Below are positions 6,690-13,945 of a DNA stretch of 26,020 nucleotides, piece after piece; positions within the stretch are counted from its first letter, which is position 1, and each line of letters starts with the position of its first letter. The notes beneath the pieces were generated by a model. The model was not told the origin of the DNA, made no database searches, and saw only the letters and a program-made list of their open reading frames with translations. Both the position numbers and the translations under genes were made by a program. The stretch comes from Bacillota bacterium (lineage in GTDB: Bacteria; Bacillota; Bacilli; Paenibacillales; Paenibacillaceae). Where the stretch lies: contig JAEZZE010000026.1 of the NCBI GenBank assembly GCA_023418755.1, positions 1 through 26,020 of the forward strand, in the 5' to 3' direction.

Positions 6690-6814
6690 GCGAAGAGACC
6701 TTCGCCTCGATGGACAAAGGTCTCGCTAACAGCACCGTTACGGCAATGCCAATAAAGCCGGAGAGCGGACGCTCTCGTATTGACGACTTTTATTGTACAG
6801 CTACTCCCCTTTGG
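6690..6814 (-). promoter_or_regulatory. yybP-ykoY Mn2+ riboswitch with terminator-type expression platform
   Basis: On the minus strand the element opens with CCAAAGGGGAGTAGC (6814-6800) and closes with GCGAGACCTTTG (6726-6715), the conserved ends of the yybP-ykoY class; CAAAGG and CCTTTG form helix P1. Downstream, GAGACCTT (6724-6717) can instead pair with AAGGTCTC (6702-6695), or a shorter hairpin GCGAAG/CTTCGC (6705-6700 with 6695-6690) can form. Both precede a modest T-rich stretch. Since P1 and the long stem share bases, Mn2+ binding would stop the terminator forming and turn terC on, as known for this class. The aptamer is confident; the switch model is inferred. Confidence 0.85.
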
Positions 6815-6897
6815 AGTCTGACTATTCGGTTAAGGCAAGTCTCATTTAGAAAAATAATACGTGCGTCCGAATCCGAGGTTTCATAGAGTCGAACATT

Positions 6898-6926
6898 CCG
6901 GAAGGGGCTCTTCCGGTTTTCTTTTT
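6898..6926 (+). terminator. strong intrinsic terminator with no gene in front of it
   Basis: CCGGAAG (6898-6904) pairs with CTTCCGG (6910-6916) around a 5-nt loop, followed by TTTTCTTTTT. It acts on the plus strand, but the only upstream plus-strand sequence is antisense to the riboswitch and terC. It would shield the next Fur-controlled gene from read-through, or end an unannotated RNA. Confidence 0.6.
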
Positions 6927-6996
6927 CGCGGGAGCTTTTGCATGAATTTCGCGTTTCGGCAAAAAGTCGGCTTGATTTGATCCGAATCCTCCATTG

Positions 6997-7041
6997 TTGA
7001 CCTCCGGCCGCCTCCTTATAATATGATGAGAATCATTATCA
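6997..7041 (+). promoter_or_regulatory. promoter with Fur box
   Basis: The -35 is TTGACC (6997-7002) and the -10 is TAATAT (7019-7024, 16-bp spacing). The Fur box TGAGAATCATTATCA (7027-7041) differs from the 7-1-7 consensus TGATAATnATTATCA by one base. It overlaps the expected transcription start, so Fe-Fur would repress the binding-protein gene at 7063. Confidence 0.8.
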
Positions 7042-7062
7042 CTAGACAAGGGAGTCTGAACT

Positions 7063-8106
7063 ATGCAAGCTATTCGCAAGCCGACAGCCATCGCCGTTTT
7101 GCTGCTGTTTGTTGCCGCCATGCTGCTCAACGCATGCGGGAACGGAAATTCCGCCGGGAGCGGCGGTTCCTCCGGTCCCTCGAAATCTCCCGCCGCTTCT
7201 CCGTCCTCGACGCCATCCCCGTCGCCTTCGGCGTCCGCTTCCGCGGGCGGCGATGAGACGCGAATCGTCCGCACGGTCAACGGCGACGTCGAAATCCCCA
7301 CGCATCCGAAGCGCATCGTCGCCTTATATTATCACCATATCCTTTTCGCGCTCGGGGAGAAACCGGTCGGAGCCAATCTGACCTGGTGGGGCGGCAGCCC
7401 GTTCCTTGCGGATCAGGAAGCGGGGCTCGCCGACGTCGGAGGTCCGCCGTCGCTGGAGGCGGTGGTCGCGCTGGAGCCGGATTTGATTATCATGAACAGC
7501 AATAACGCGGAAGACTACGAGCAGTTTGCCAAAATCGCGCCTTCGGTGCTGATCCCGTACGACGGCAGCCGCACCGTCTATCAAGAGACCGAAGAAATTG
7601 CCAAGCTGTTGGACAGGCCGGACGAAGCGGCCCGGCTCCTGGAGGAGTTCGAGAAGAAAGCGGAGGCCGCTCGCGTCAAGTTGGAAGGCGTAGTGGCAGG
7701 CGACGCCAAGGCAGCCATTATACGCATCGACGGCAACGGAGGAGAGTTCACCGTGTTCGGCGACAACTACGGCCGCGGAGGATGGCCGATCTACAGGGGG
7801 TTGAAGCTGCGGTACCCGGCCAAGATCAAGGAGGACGTCATCGACAACGGCAAACAAATCCTTCAGGAGCTGCCGCTCGAGAAGCTGCCCGAATACGCGG
7901 GGGACGCCGACTATCTGTTCGTGTCCACGGAGGGGGTCGCGCTCGATGTCATCAAGGACAGCGCCGTATGGAAGGGGCTTAAGGCCGTGAAGGATAATCG
8001 CGTCATCGAGTTGGACGTCAAGCAATATTACTACTTCGACCCGATCTCCATTTCCGCCCAGATGGACTTAATCGCGGATTTGCTGCCGCGCAATCCTTCT
8101 CCGTAA
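7063..8106 (+). CDS. iron-siderophore substrate-binding lipoprotein
   Basis: The 347-residue protein has a signal peptide ending in the lipobox LNAC (Cys25), then a Ser/Pro/Ala/Gly linker to about residue 60, then a class III periplasmic-binding (TroA/FhuD-like) fold. Key segments are TVNGDVEIPTHPKRIVALYY, LGEKPVGANLTWWGG, SLEAVVALEPDLIIMNS, IAPSVLIPYDG, the long inter-lobe helix and VFGDNYGRGGWPIYRGL. It would catch a ferric siderophore outside the membrane for an ABC importer; no permease or ATPase is nearby. GGGAG lies just before ATG 7063. The Fur box upstream shows iron repression. Residues from 84 on are closely paralogous to the C-terminal half of the regulator at 8420. The ligand is unknown. 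Confidence 0.9.
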   Translation: MQAIRKPTAIAVLLLFVAAMLLNACGNGNSAGSGGSSGPSKSPAASPSSTPSPSPSASASAGGDETRIVRTVNGDVEIPTHPKRIVALYYHHILFALGEKPVGANLTWWGGSPFLADQEAGLADVGGPPSLEAVVALEPDLIIMNSNNAEDYEQFAKIAPSVLIPYDGSRTVYQETEEIAKLLDRPDEAARLLEEFEKKAEAARVKLEGVVAGDAKAAIIRIDGNGGEFTVFGDNYGRGGWPIYRGLKLRYPAKIKEDVIDNGKQILQELPLEKLPEYAGDADYLFVSTEGVALDVIKDSAVWKGLKAVKDNRVIELDVKQYYYFDPISISAQMDLIADLLPRNPSP

Positions 8107-8119
8107 CCTTTAACTCATC

Positions 8120-8335
8120 GGGGTTGTCTCATAAGCGCGGGCGTATAAGATGATCGATGAAAAAGAAGAAGCGTCTATCTCCTGGAGATTGCCTCATACG
8201 GTCCTGAAATTACCCTTTGACGGGTTGACCATTCAAATTTCAGGATCGTATAGCACATGGAAGGAGATAGATGCTTTTTGCATCATTCCATCGATCATCG
8301 TTTGTTACGATTCTTTGCACTTAGGGGATAGCCCC
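8120..8335. repeat. palindromic MITE, copy 2
   Basis: The element is 216 bp, with left end GGGGTTGTCTCATAAG (8120-8135) and right end CTTAGGGGATAGCCCC (8320-8335). It aligns along its length with the copy at 2658-2866: TATCTCC, then TTGCCTCATACGGTCCTGAAAT, and later GGAGATAGATG. Inner arms such as TACGGTCCTGAAAT and ATTTCAGGATCGTA extend the palindrome, so the whole can fold as one hairpin. It is non-coding. It separates the binding protein from its paralogous regulator, and its right end lies 3 bp from the regulator's -35. Confidence 0.8.
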
Positions 8336-8338
8336 TTG

Positions 8339-8400
8339 TTGCGAGTACAGGGAGGAGTCGATAGAATAGAGACATCCGACTCATTGATAATCATTATCAA
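8339..8400 (+). promoter_or_regulatory. promoter with perfect Fur box
   Basis: The -35 TTGCGA (8339-8344) and -10 TAGAAT (8362-8367) have 17-bp spacing. The Fur box TTGATAATCATTATCAA (8384-8400) is a perfect 17-bp palindrome containing the full 7-1-7 consensus. It covers the region just after the transcription start and ends shortly before the ribosome-binding site of the AraC fusion gene. Confidence 0.85.
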
Positions 8401-8419
8401 CAAAAAGGAGCGCGCCCGA

Positions 8420-10048
8420 ATGAGCCGTTTGTCTCTGCCCTTCCGAACCTCTCTGTTTACTCTGTCCGACATCGTCGACATTCGTTGCGAAGCAACCGCC
8501 AAGGCGAACAGGCTGCACGCGCCGGAGCATGTATTCGTCGCGGTTAGGCAAGGCGCCGGCAGCGCCGTCATCGACGGCAGAAGGCGCCGGCTAGTCAAGG
8601 GGAGCTGCTTTCTCCTGCCGCCCGATACGTTGTTCGACGTGTCGGCGGACGAAGGCTCCGAGCTGAAGCTGACGTGGCTGATCTTCCGGGCCGTTTCGGT
8701 CGAGGGAAGCCCGTCGAACGAAGAGAACGAAGCCGCGCCACTCCTCTTTCCATACGAGGAACTCGACGCGCAGCCTTTCGGCCGCATTGCGGGGCGATTG
8801 GACGAGCTTTACCGTCACAAGGGGGAGACGGAGGAGCTTGCGCATTTCAAGCAGCATATCCGGTTTCAAGAGCTGCTGTACGAGTTGTGCCGAGGGGGCA
8901 CGTCTACCGGAGGTCCGCTTCAGTCCCGAGAAGCGGTTCGGCGATCGATCGACGGCTTGCATCGGCTGGACGTCTCCGACGTCAGCGTGGAAGCTTTGGC
9001 GCGCCAGGCCAGCATCGGCGCCCGTCAATACTCTCACCTGTTCAAACAGCTGACCGGCAAAAGCCCGGTAGATTACATTACGGAATTGAAGCTTAATCAC
9101 GCCAAGAAACAGTTGATGACCTCCAACGACAGCCTGCAGCAAATCGCCCAGAGCTCCGGCTTCAGGGACGTCTACTACTTTAGCCGAAGATTCAAGCAGA
9201 TGGTCGGGCAATCTCCGAAGCAATACGTGCGCCATGCCCGCAAAGGCATGCGGATCGTAGCGCTTTATTATGCCAACGTTCTGCTTTCGGCGGGGGTAAA
9301 GCCCGTGGCCGCCAACTTGACTTGGTGGGGCGGAAGCACGTTCCTGAAGGAGATGGAGGAAGGGATCGTCGACATCGGCTGCGAGCCGTCCGTAGAGGCC
9401 GTAACGAAGCTGGAGCCGGACCTTATTCTCATGAACGACGCCAATCTGGCGGACTACCCGGCCATGTCCAAGATTGCGCCGACCCTTCTCCTGCCTTACG
9501 AGGGAGGTCGCAGCATCTTCGAAGACGTCAGGCTGATCGGCCAATTGATCAATCGCCCGCGGGCGGCGGACGAACTGGAATCGCGATTCGAGCGCCGGGC
9601 CGCGGAAGTCCGGCAGAGATTGGCGGGAGCCGTTAACCGTGCTTCTACGGCCGCCATTGTCAGATTCGATAGCCGGGGCCGACGATTTTCCGTGTTCGGG
9701 GACAACTACGGCCGAGGGGGTTGGCCGATTTACCGGGGATTGCGTCTGGGAGTTCCGGAGTCCGTGCAGCGGCAGGCGATCAATAGCGGCCTGCAGATAT
9801 TGCAGGGCTTGCCGCTCGAACAACTTCCGGTTTACGCCGGCAGCGCGGATTTTCTGTTCGTCGCCGACGAAGGCGAAGGCATACGGTACGTGCAGGATCA
9901 TCCGGTATGGAGAAGCTTGCCCGCCGTTGCTCATGGCCGGGCCCACGTGCTGAGCCGGGCCGATATTTCCTTTTTCGATCCGATTTCGATCGAAGGCCAA
10001 TTGGAGCTGCTGGCGCGGCTGCTGACGGAGCGGAAGCCTGCGTCTTAG
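8420..10048 (+). CDS. AraC-family regulator fused to a siderophore-binding domain (Btr-like)
   Basis: The protein has 542 residues in three parts. Residues 1 to about 110 form a cupin-like N-terminal domain (HVFVAVRQGAGSAVIDG...GSCFLLPPD). About 185-275 is a double HTH AraC domain (VSVEALARQASIGARQYSHLFKQLTG...SLQQIAQSSGFRDVYYFSRRFK). About 278-540 is a periplasmic-binding fold without signal peptide. It matches the known design of Bacillus Btr (YbbB), which senses imported bacillibactin in the cytoplasm and activates uptake genes. The third domain is strikingly close to the lipoprotein just upstream, sharing ANLTWWGGS, FGDNYGRGGWPIYRGL and FDPISI. ATG 8420 is chosen because AAAAAGGAG precedes it by 9 nt; the frame is open further back, but only through the MITE. 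A Fur box upstream adds iron repression. Its stop overlaps the convergent GGDEF gene by 4 nt. Confidence 0.92.
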   Translation: MSRLSLPFRTSLFTLSDIVDIRCEATAKANRLHAPEHVFVAVRQGAGSAVIDGRRRRLVKGSCFLLPPDTLFDVSADEGSELKLTWLIFRAVSVEGSPSNEENEAAPLLFPYEELDAQPFGRIAGRLDELYRHKGETEELAHFKQHIRFQELLYELCRGGTSTGGPLQSREAVRRSIDGLHRLDVSDVSVEALARQASIGARQYSHLFKQLTGKSPVDYITELKLNHAKKQLMTSNDSLQQIAQSSGFRDVYYFSRRFKQMVGQSPKQYVRHARKGMRIVALYYANVLLSAGVKPVAANLTWWGGSTFLKEMEEGIVDIGCEPSVEAVTKLEPDLILMNDANLADYPAMSKIAPTLLLPYEGGRSIFEDVRLIGQLINRPRAADELESRFERRAAEVRQRLAGAVNRASTAAIVRFDSRGRRFSVFGDNYGRGGWPIYRGLRLGVPESVQRQAINSGLQILQGLPLEQLPVYAGSADFLFVADEGEGIRYVQDHPVWRSLPAVAHGRAHVLSRADISFFDPISIEGQLELLARLLTERKPAS

Positions 10049-11634
10049 GGGCGCGGCGCTAAAGCCCCGCGATAGGCGCTCACGCGGTTGCGGCCGTCGC
10101 GCTTGGATACGTACAACGCTTCGTCGGCTTGACGCAGCAGCGCGTCCAGCGAGTCTTCCGCTCCGGCGCCGGCTTGAGCCACGCCGAAGCTGGACGTGAC
10201 GGCGATCTCGCCTTGAGCGGCGGCAAGCGGCTCGGATTCCAGCGCTCTCCTAAGCTGTTCCGCTATCGCGCAACCGTCGTCCAGGTCGGCGTCCGGCAGC
10301 GCGATGACGAACTCTTCTCCCCCGTAACGCGCGAACAGCATGTCGGGGGAGAGATGCCGTTTGCCCACGTTGACGACGTGCACGAGCAGATGATCCCCCG
10401 TTTCGTGCCCGTAACGGTCGTTTACCCGCTTGAAATAGTCGACATCGAACAGAACGACTGAGAACGGGCTGCCGTTCTTGCGGCAATCCTCGAGCAATCG
10501 GCGGCTGCGGGCGATAAACCGGGAGCGGTTAAGAATTTGCGTCAACCCGTCATAGAAAGCCTGGTGCTCCAGCTCCTGCTGCAGCCGCTTCAGCTCCGTC
10601 ACGTTGATGAACATCAACAGGCCGCCCGCGGTCTCGCCGTTTCGGTGACGAAGCGCGGAATATCGGACCTGATAGAATTGCTCCGCCCCGTCCGTCGTCC
10701 AGACCAGCTCCTCCGCCCTTCCGTCCGGCTGGCGAACGAACGGGTACGCCGCCCCCGTCAGCTCGCGCCATACCTCGTCCAACGTCGTCCCGATCATCCC
10801 CGGCCGAAGGGAAGGAATCATCCGTCCGATCTCCCGGTTGTAGTCGCTTAGCCGTCCCGCCGAATCCAGGACGATAACCCCTTCCCTCATGCTGTCGAAG
10901 ATCGTCTCCTTGGCGATAGGGATGACGGTCAGCATTCTCGCGGACAGAATCGCCCAAATATATAAACCGGAAGTGATGCACATCACCATCGGAACGGGGT
11001 CGATGCCCGCGGGGGTGAGGCCGACGAGATAGAGGAAAGCCGTAACCATCGGAATAAACTGCCCGCAGATCAGCGTGGCGAGCTGTGGCCGGTAGGATCT
11101 TCGAGTCTGACGCCAGCGGCTAAGCAGCAGCGCGGTCGCGGCGAGCAGGCAGCTGGAAGTATAAATTCCGTGGACGATATACCATTCTCCGATTTCAATT
11201 TCCAGGTAGGGGAGAGACAGGCCTTCTTTGAGGCGGATCACTTTATAAAACAGGTGGTGAAGGTCGTTCGTGGCGACCATAATCAGCGTAACGGAGGGGA
11301 TGACGAACAGGGCCGCGGCTTGAGGACGGGAAACTTTCCTTCCGAGGTAACTTAGGATGATCATCAGTCCCAAAGGCGCCGAGAACGGCATGCCCATATA
11401 CTCGATCACCGTCCACAGCTTGACCTCCCACAGAGTATCGCTCGCCAGGCTGAATGCGTAAGCGAAGCTATATACGGACAAGGCGGCCGTGTACAGAATG
11501 AAGGTCCGGGCTCCCGGAATTTCATGTCTTCGGAGCAGGACGTAGAGGCAGAGGAACACGTTGAATATTCCCGATACGCTCACCAGGGTAATGTACGTTG
11601 TCAGCTGGGAATCCATACCTGTATTCGACTCCAT
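10045..11634 (-). CDS. diguanylate cyclase with 7TM sensor, PAS and GGDEF domains
   Basis: The protein has up to 529 residues. The first ~215 form seven hydrophobic helices of the histidine-kinase N-terminal 7TM type. A PAS-like segment follows (FDSMREGVIVLDSAGRLSDYN, then the pattern ending GGLLMFINVTELK), then a short coiled coil LKRLQQELEHQ. The GGDEF domain contains DGLTQILNR, VVLFDVDYFKRVNDRYGHETGD and the active-site GGEEF at 438-442. It should make cyclic di-GMP at the membrane in response to an unknown signal. The RxxD inhibitory site normally spaced before GGEEF is not present, so product inhibition may be absent. The start is uncertain: ATG 11634 has no clear SD, while ATG 11616 has GGAG 12 nt upstream. 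Confidence 0.9.
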   Translation of the reverse strand: MESNTGMDSQLTTYITLVSVSGIFNVFLCLYVLLRRHEIPGARTFILYTAALSVYSFAYAFSLASDTLWEVKLWTVIEYMGMPFSAPLGLMIILSYLGRKVSRPQAAALFVIPSVTLIMVATNDLHHLFYKVIRLKEGLSLPYLEIEIGEWYIVHGIYTSSCLLAATALLLSRWRQTRRSYRPQLATLICGQFIPMVTAFLYLVGLTPAGIDPVPMVMCITSGLYIWAILSARMLTVIPIAKETIFDSMREGVIVLDSAGRLSDYNREIGRMIPSLRPGMIGTTLDEVWRELTGAAYPFVRQPDGRAEELVWTTDGAEQFYQVRYSALRHRNGETAGGLLMFINVTELKRLQQELEHQAFYDGLTQILNRSRFIARSRRLLEDCRKNGSPFSVVLFDVDYFKRVNDRYGHETGDHLLVHVVNVGKRHLSPDMLFARYGGEEFVIALPDADLDDGCAIAEQLRRALESEPLAAAQGEIAVTSSFGVAQAGAGAEDSLDALLRQADEALYVSKRDGRNRVSAYRGALAPRP

Positions 11635-11682
11635 TCGCGCAATCTTATGTAGCTATCGTAACACAACGTTTCCTTTGCCGGT

Positions 11683-11712
11683 CGGTCAATTTGACCGGAA
11701 GTCGTTTATAAT
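11683..11712 (+). promoter_or_regulatory. palindromic operator candidate and -10 upstream of aldo/keto reductase
   Basis: A perfect 15-bp palindrome CGGTCAATTTGACCG (11683-11697) lies directly upstream of TATAAT (11707-11712). No good -35 sits 17 bp from this -10; the palindrome occupies that place. This is the layout of a promoter controlled by a dimeric regulator. The regulator is not identified. Confidence 0.45.
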
Positions 11713-11755
11713 AAGGCAAGGAGAAACGCTGTCCGCTCCGGAAAGGAATGAGCAT

Positions 11756-12661
11756 ATGATGAGAATGAACCGCTTGGGCGCATCCGATCTGCTCGTCGGC
11801 GAAATCGGCCTGGGTTGCATGTCTTTGGGAACGGAGGAAGCGAAGGCGATCGGGTTAATCCACGAAGCGATGGAACGCGGCGTCAATTTCCTGGATACGG
11901 CGGACTTGTACGACGACGGCCGCAACGAGGAGATTGTCGGCAAGGCGATTCGCGGAAGACGGGACGGGATCGTGCTGGCCACGAAGGTCGGCAACCGGCG
12001 CGTTCCCGGGCGGGAAGGCTGGACGTGGGACCCTTCCCGGGAGTACATTCTGTCCGCGGTCAAAGAAAGTTTAAGAAGACTGGGCACGGACTACATCGAT
12101 CTGTATCAGCTCCACGGCGGTACGATTGACGACCCGATAGACGACACGATCGAAGCCTTCGAGCAGTTGAAGCGGGAAGGGACGATCCGGGAGTACGGCA
12201 TCTCCTCGATTCGACCCAACGTCATCCGGGAATATGCCGCGCGATCTTCCGTCGTCAGCGTAATGAGCGCCTACAGCATCGTGGATAGACGGGCGGAGGA
12301 GACGGTTTTTCCGCTTCTTCGGGAGCGGCAGATCGGCGTTATCGCCAGAGGTCCGCTAGCCAGAGGGGCGCTTGCGGCGAACCGGGTGCCCTCTCGAGGC
12401 TTGCCGGACTACGAGCTTGAAGAACTCAAGGATCTTCGCGAGCGATTGAGGGAACTGGAGACTTCCGATCGAAGCCTCACCCAGCTGGCGATTCGGTACG
12501 CCCTCGCGCATCCGGCGGTGGCCGTCGCCATTCCGGGAGCGAGCTCGCGGGAGCAGTTGCTGCAAAATATCGCCGCGTCCCTAGCGCCGGAACTGACGCC
12601 GGAAGAGCTCGCGTTCATCCGCGGCCGCAGCAAGCCGAACGTCTACGCCGATCACCGCTAA
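11756..12661 (+). CDS. aldo/keto reductase
   Basis: The 301-residue protein is an NADPH-dependent cytoplasmic oxidoreductase with a TIM-barrel fold. The catalytic tetrad is visible: D47 (FLDTADLY), Y52, K77 (ATKVG) and H120 (LYQLHGG). C-terminal family motifs include LAIRYALAHPAVAVAIPGASSREQLLQN, which binds the cofactor phosphate. Start: two adjacent ATGs (11756 and 11759) follow AAAGGAAT by about 8 nt; the first is taken. Transcribed divergently from the GGDEF gene, with about 120 bp between. The GCAGG-TTCG-CCTGC hairpin at 12677-12690 just after the stop may mark its 3' end. The substrate is unknown. Confidence 0.9.
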   Translation: MMRMNRLGASDLLVGEIGLGCMSLGTEEAKAIGLIHEAMERGVNFLDTADLYDDGRNEEIVGKAIRGRRDGIVLATKVGNRRVPGREGWTWDPSREYILSAVKESLRRLGTDYIDLYQLHGGTIDDPIDDTIEAFEQLKREGTIREYGISSIRPNVIREYAARSSVVSVMSAYSIVDRRAEETVFPLLRERQIGVIARGPLARGALAANRVPSRGLPDYELEELKDLRERLRELETSDRSLTQLAIRYALAHPAVAVAIPGASSREQLLQNIAASLAPELTPEELAFIRGRSKPNVYADHR

Positions 12662-12708
12662 AGACGTTGCGCCTCTGCAGGTTCGCCTGCGATCCGACTC
12701 TATAATAA

Positions 12709-12742
12709 TGATTTTCATTCTCAGTCTATTATGATACAATGA
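12709..12742 (+). promoter_or_regulatory. Fur box and promoter of ferredoxin-NADP reductase
   Basis: TGATTTTCATTCTCA (12709-12723) matches the 7-1-7 Fur consensus at 12 of 14 defined positions. A promoter TTTTCA - 17 bp - TACAAT overlaps it, and an alternative TATAAT lies at 12701-12706. The reductase RBS AAGGAGAGG follows at 12768-12776. Confidence 0.6.
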
Positions 12743-12782
12743 GTCCGAAGCAGTCGACCGGAGAATGAAGGAGAGGATACGC

Positions 12783-13835
12783 ATGTGCGCCAAGGATGTT
12801 TATGACATGACGATTATCGGAGGAGGTCCGGCCGGACTATTCTCCGCTTTCTATAGCGGTTTGCGCGGAATGAGGACGAAAATTATCGAGTTTCAGACTT
12901 TCTTGGGCGGCAAGGTTAACGTCTATCCGGAGAAAATGATCTGGGACGTCGGCGGCGTCACGCCGATTACCGGAGAGAAGCTGATCGAGCAGCTGATCGC
13001 GCAAGGCCGGACGTTCGATCCGGAAGTCGTACTGGGGGAGAAGGTGACCTCCATCGCCAAAGGGGAGGACGATATTTTCGTCCTGCATACGGCTTCCGGG
13101 GCGGAGCATTATTCCAGAACGATCATCCTGGCGGTAGGCGGCGGCATCTTGAAGCCGACCAAGCTGAACCTGGAAGGCGCAGAACGGTACGAGGTTGCGA
13201 ATCTGCACTATACGGTCAAATCCTTGTCGCGCTTCAAGGACAAGACGGTGCTGATTTCAGGCGGCGGCAACTCGGCGGTCGACTGGGCCAACGAGCTGGA
13301 ACCGTTCGCCAAGAAGGTGTATTTGACCTACCGCAACGAAACGCTGAAGGGGCACGAGGCCGAGGTATCCAAACTGTTCGCGAGCTCGGTCGTCTGTCTC
13401 CTGAATACCGAGATCGAGAAGCTGATGGCCTCTTCGGACCAGGAAGCGATCGAGCGGGTGCTGCTGCGCAATAAAGACGACGGAGCGCAGGTCGAGCTGG
13501 CGGTGGACGAAGTCATCATCAACCATGGATACGAGAGGGATAAAGACTTGCTTTCGAACAGCCAAGTCCAAATCGAGATGAAGAACGAATGGGAGGTCGC
13601 GGGTACGCCGATGAGCGAGACTTCCGTGCCGGGGGTGTTCGCGGCGGGGGACATCCTCGGGCACGAAGGCAAGCTGCACCTGATCGCCGGCGCGTTCCAG
13701 GATGCGGCCAACGCCGTGAACAGGGCGAAGCAATTCATTACCCCGGACGCGTATGCTTGGGGGATGGTATCCTCGCACAACGAAGTTTTCATCGAACGCA
13801 ACCGGGAGCTGAAAAAGCAGCTGTTCGCGAAATAG
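12783..13835 (+). CDS. ferredoxin/flavodoxin-NADP+ reductase, TrxB-like (YcgT/YumC type)
   Basis: The protein has 350 residues. FAD is bound by IIGGGPAGL (about 11-19) and by the C-terminal GVFAAGDI...LIAGAFQDAANAVNRA; NADPH is bound by ISGGGNSAVDW (about 158-168). The CxxC of thioredoxin reductase is absent from the NADPH domain, which places it with ferredoxin-NADP reductases. It would pass electrons from NADPH to ferredoxin or flavodoxin, for example to release iron or feed monooxygenases. ATG 12783 is preceded by AAGGAGAGG. The Fur box upstream mirrors Bacillus subtilis, where the paralogue ycgT belongs to the Fur regulon while yumC does not. A terminator follows the gene. I favour the YcgT type, on regulation only. 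Confidence 0.9.
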   Translation: MCAKDVYDMTIIGGGPAGLFSAFYSGLRGMRTKIIEFQTFLGGKVNVYPEKMIWDVGGVTPITGEKLIEQLIAQGRTFDPEVVLGEKVTSIAKGEDDIFVLHTASGAEHYSRTIILAVGGGILKPTKLNLEGAERYEVANLHYTVKSLSRFKDKTVLISGGGNSAVDWANELEPFAKKVYLTYRNETLKGHEAEVSKLFASSVVCLLNTEIEKLMASSDQEAIERVLLRNKDDGAQVELAVDEVIINHGYERDKDLLSNSQVQIEMKNEWEVAGTPMSETSVPGVFAAGDILGHEGKLHLIAGAFQDAANAVNRAKQFITPDAYAWGMVSSHNEVFIERNRELKKQLFAK

Positions 13836-13854
13836 TTCGGGGCGATTCCGGCGG

Positions 13855-13898
13855 AATAGACCGATTCCTTGCTTTGAGCGGGGATTCGGTCTATTTTA
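13855..13898 (+). terminator. intrinsic terminator after ferredoxin-NADP reductase
   Basis: AATAGACCGA (13855-13864) pairs with TCGGTCTATT (13886-13895), with further partial pairing inward of ATTCC with GGGGAT, followed by TTATA. TATAAT at 13907-13912 then supplies a possible -10 for the next gene. Confidence 0.65.
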
Positions 13899-13945
13899 TA
13901 ATCGTTTATAATAAGTATAGACAACTTGAATTGGGATGATTCGCC

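Noticed and set aside
8150..8419. Extension of the AraC fusion protein upstream through the MITE
   Set aside because: The frame is open by chance across the MITE, promoter and Fur box. The real start at 8420 has a proper SD and follows the transcription start.
8591..10000. Long open frame on the minus strand opposite the AraC fusion gene
   Set aside because: It is antisense to a clearly recognisable protein, has no RBS or family resemblance, and such frames are expected in GC-rich codon usage. The same applies to the long plus-strand frame at 24204-25526 opposite the sugar-binding protein.
12783..13835. Thioredoxin reductase
   Set aside because: The fold matches, but the redox CxxC motif in the NADPH domain is missing; ferredoxin-NADP reductase fits better.
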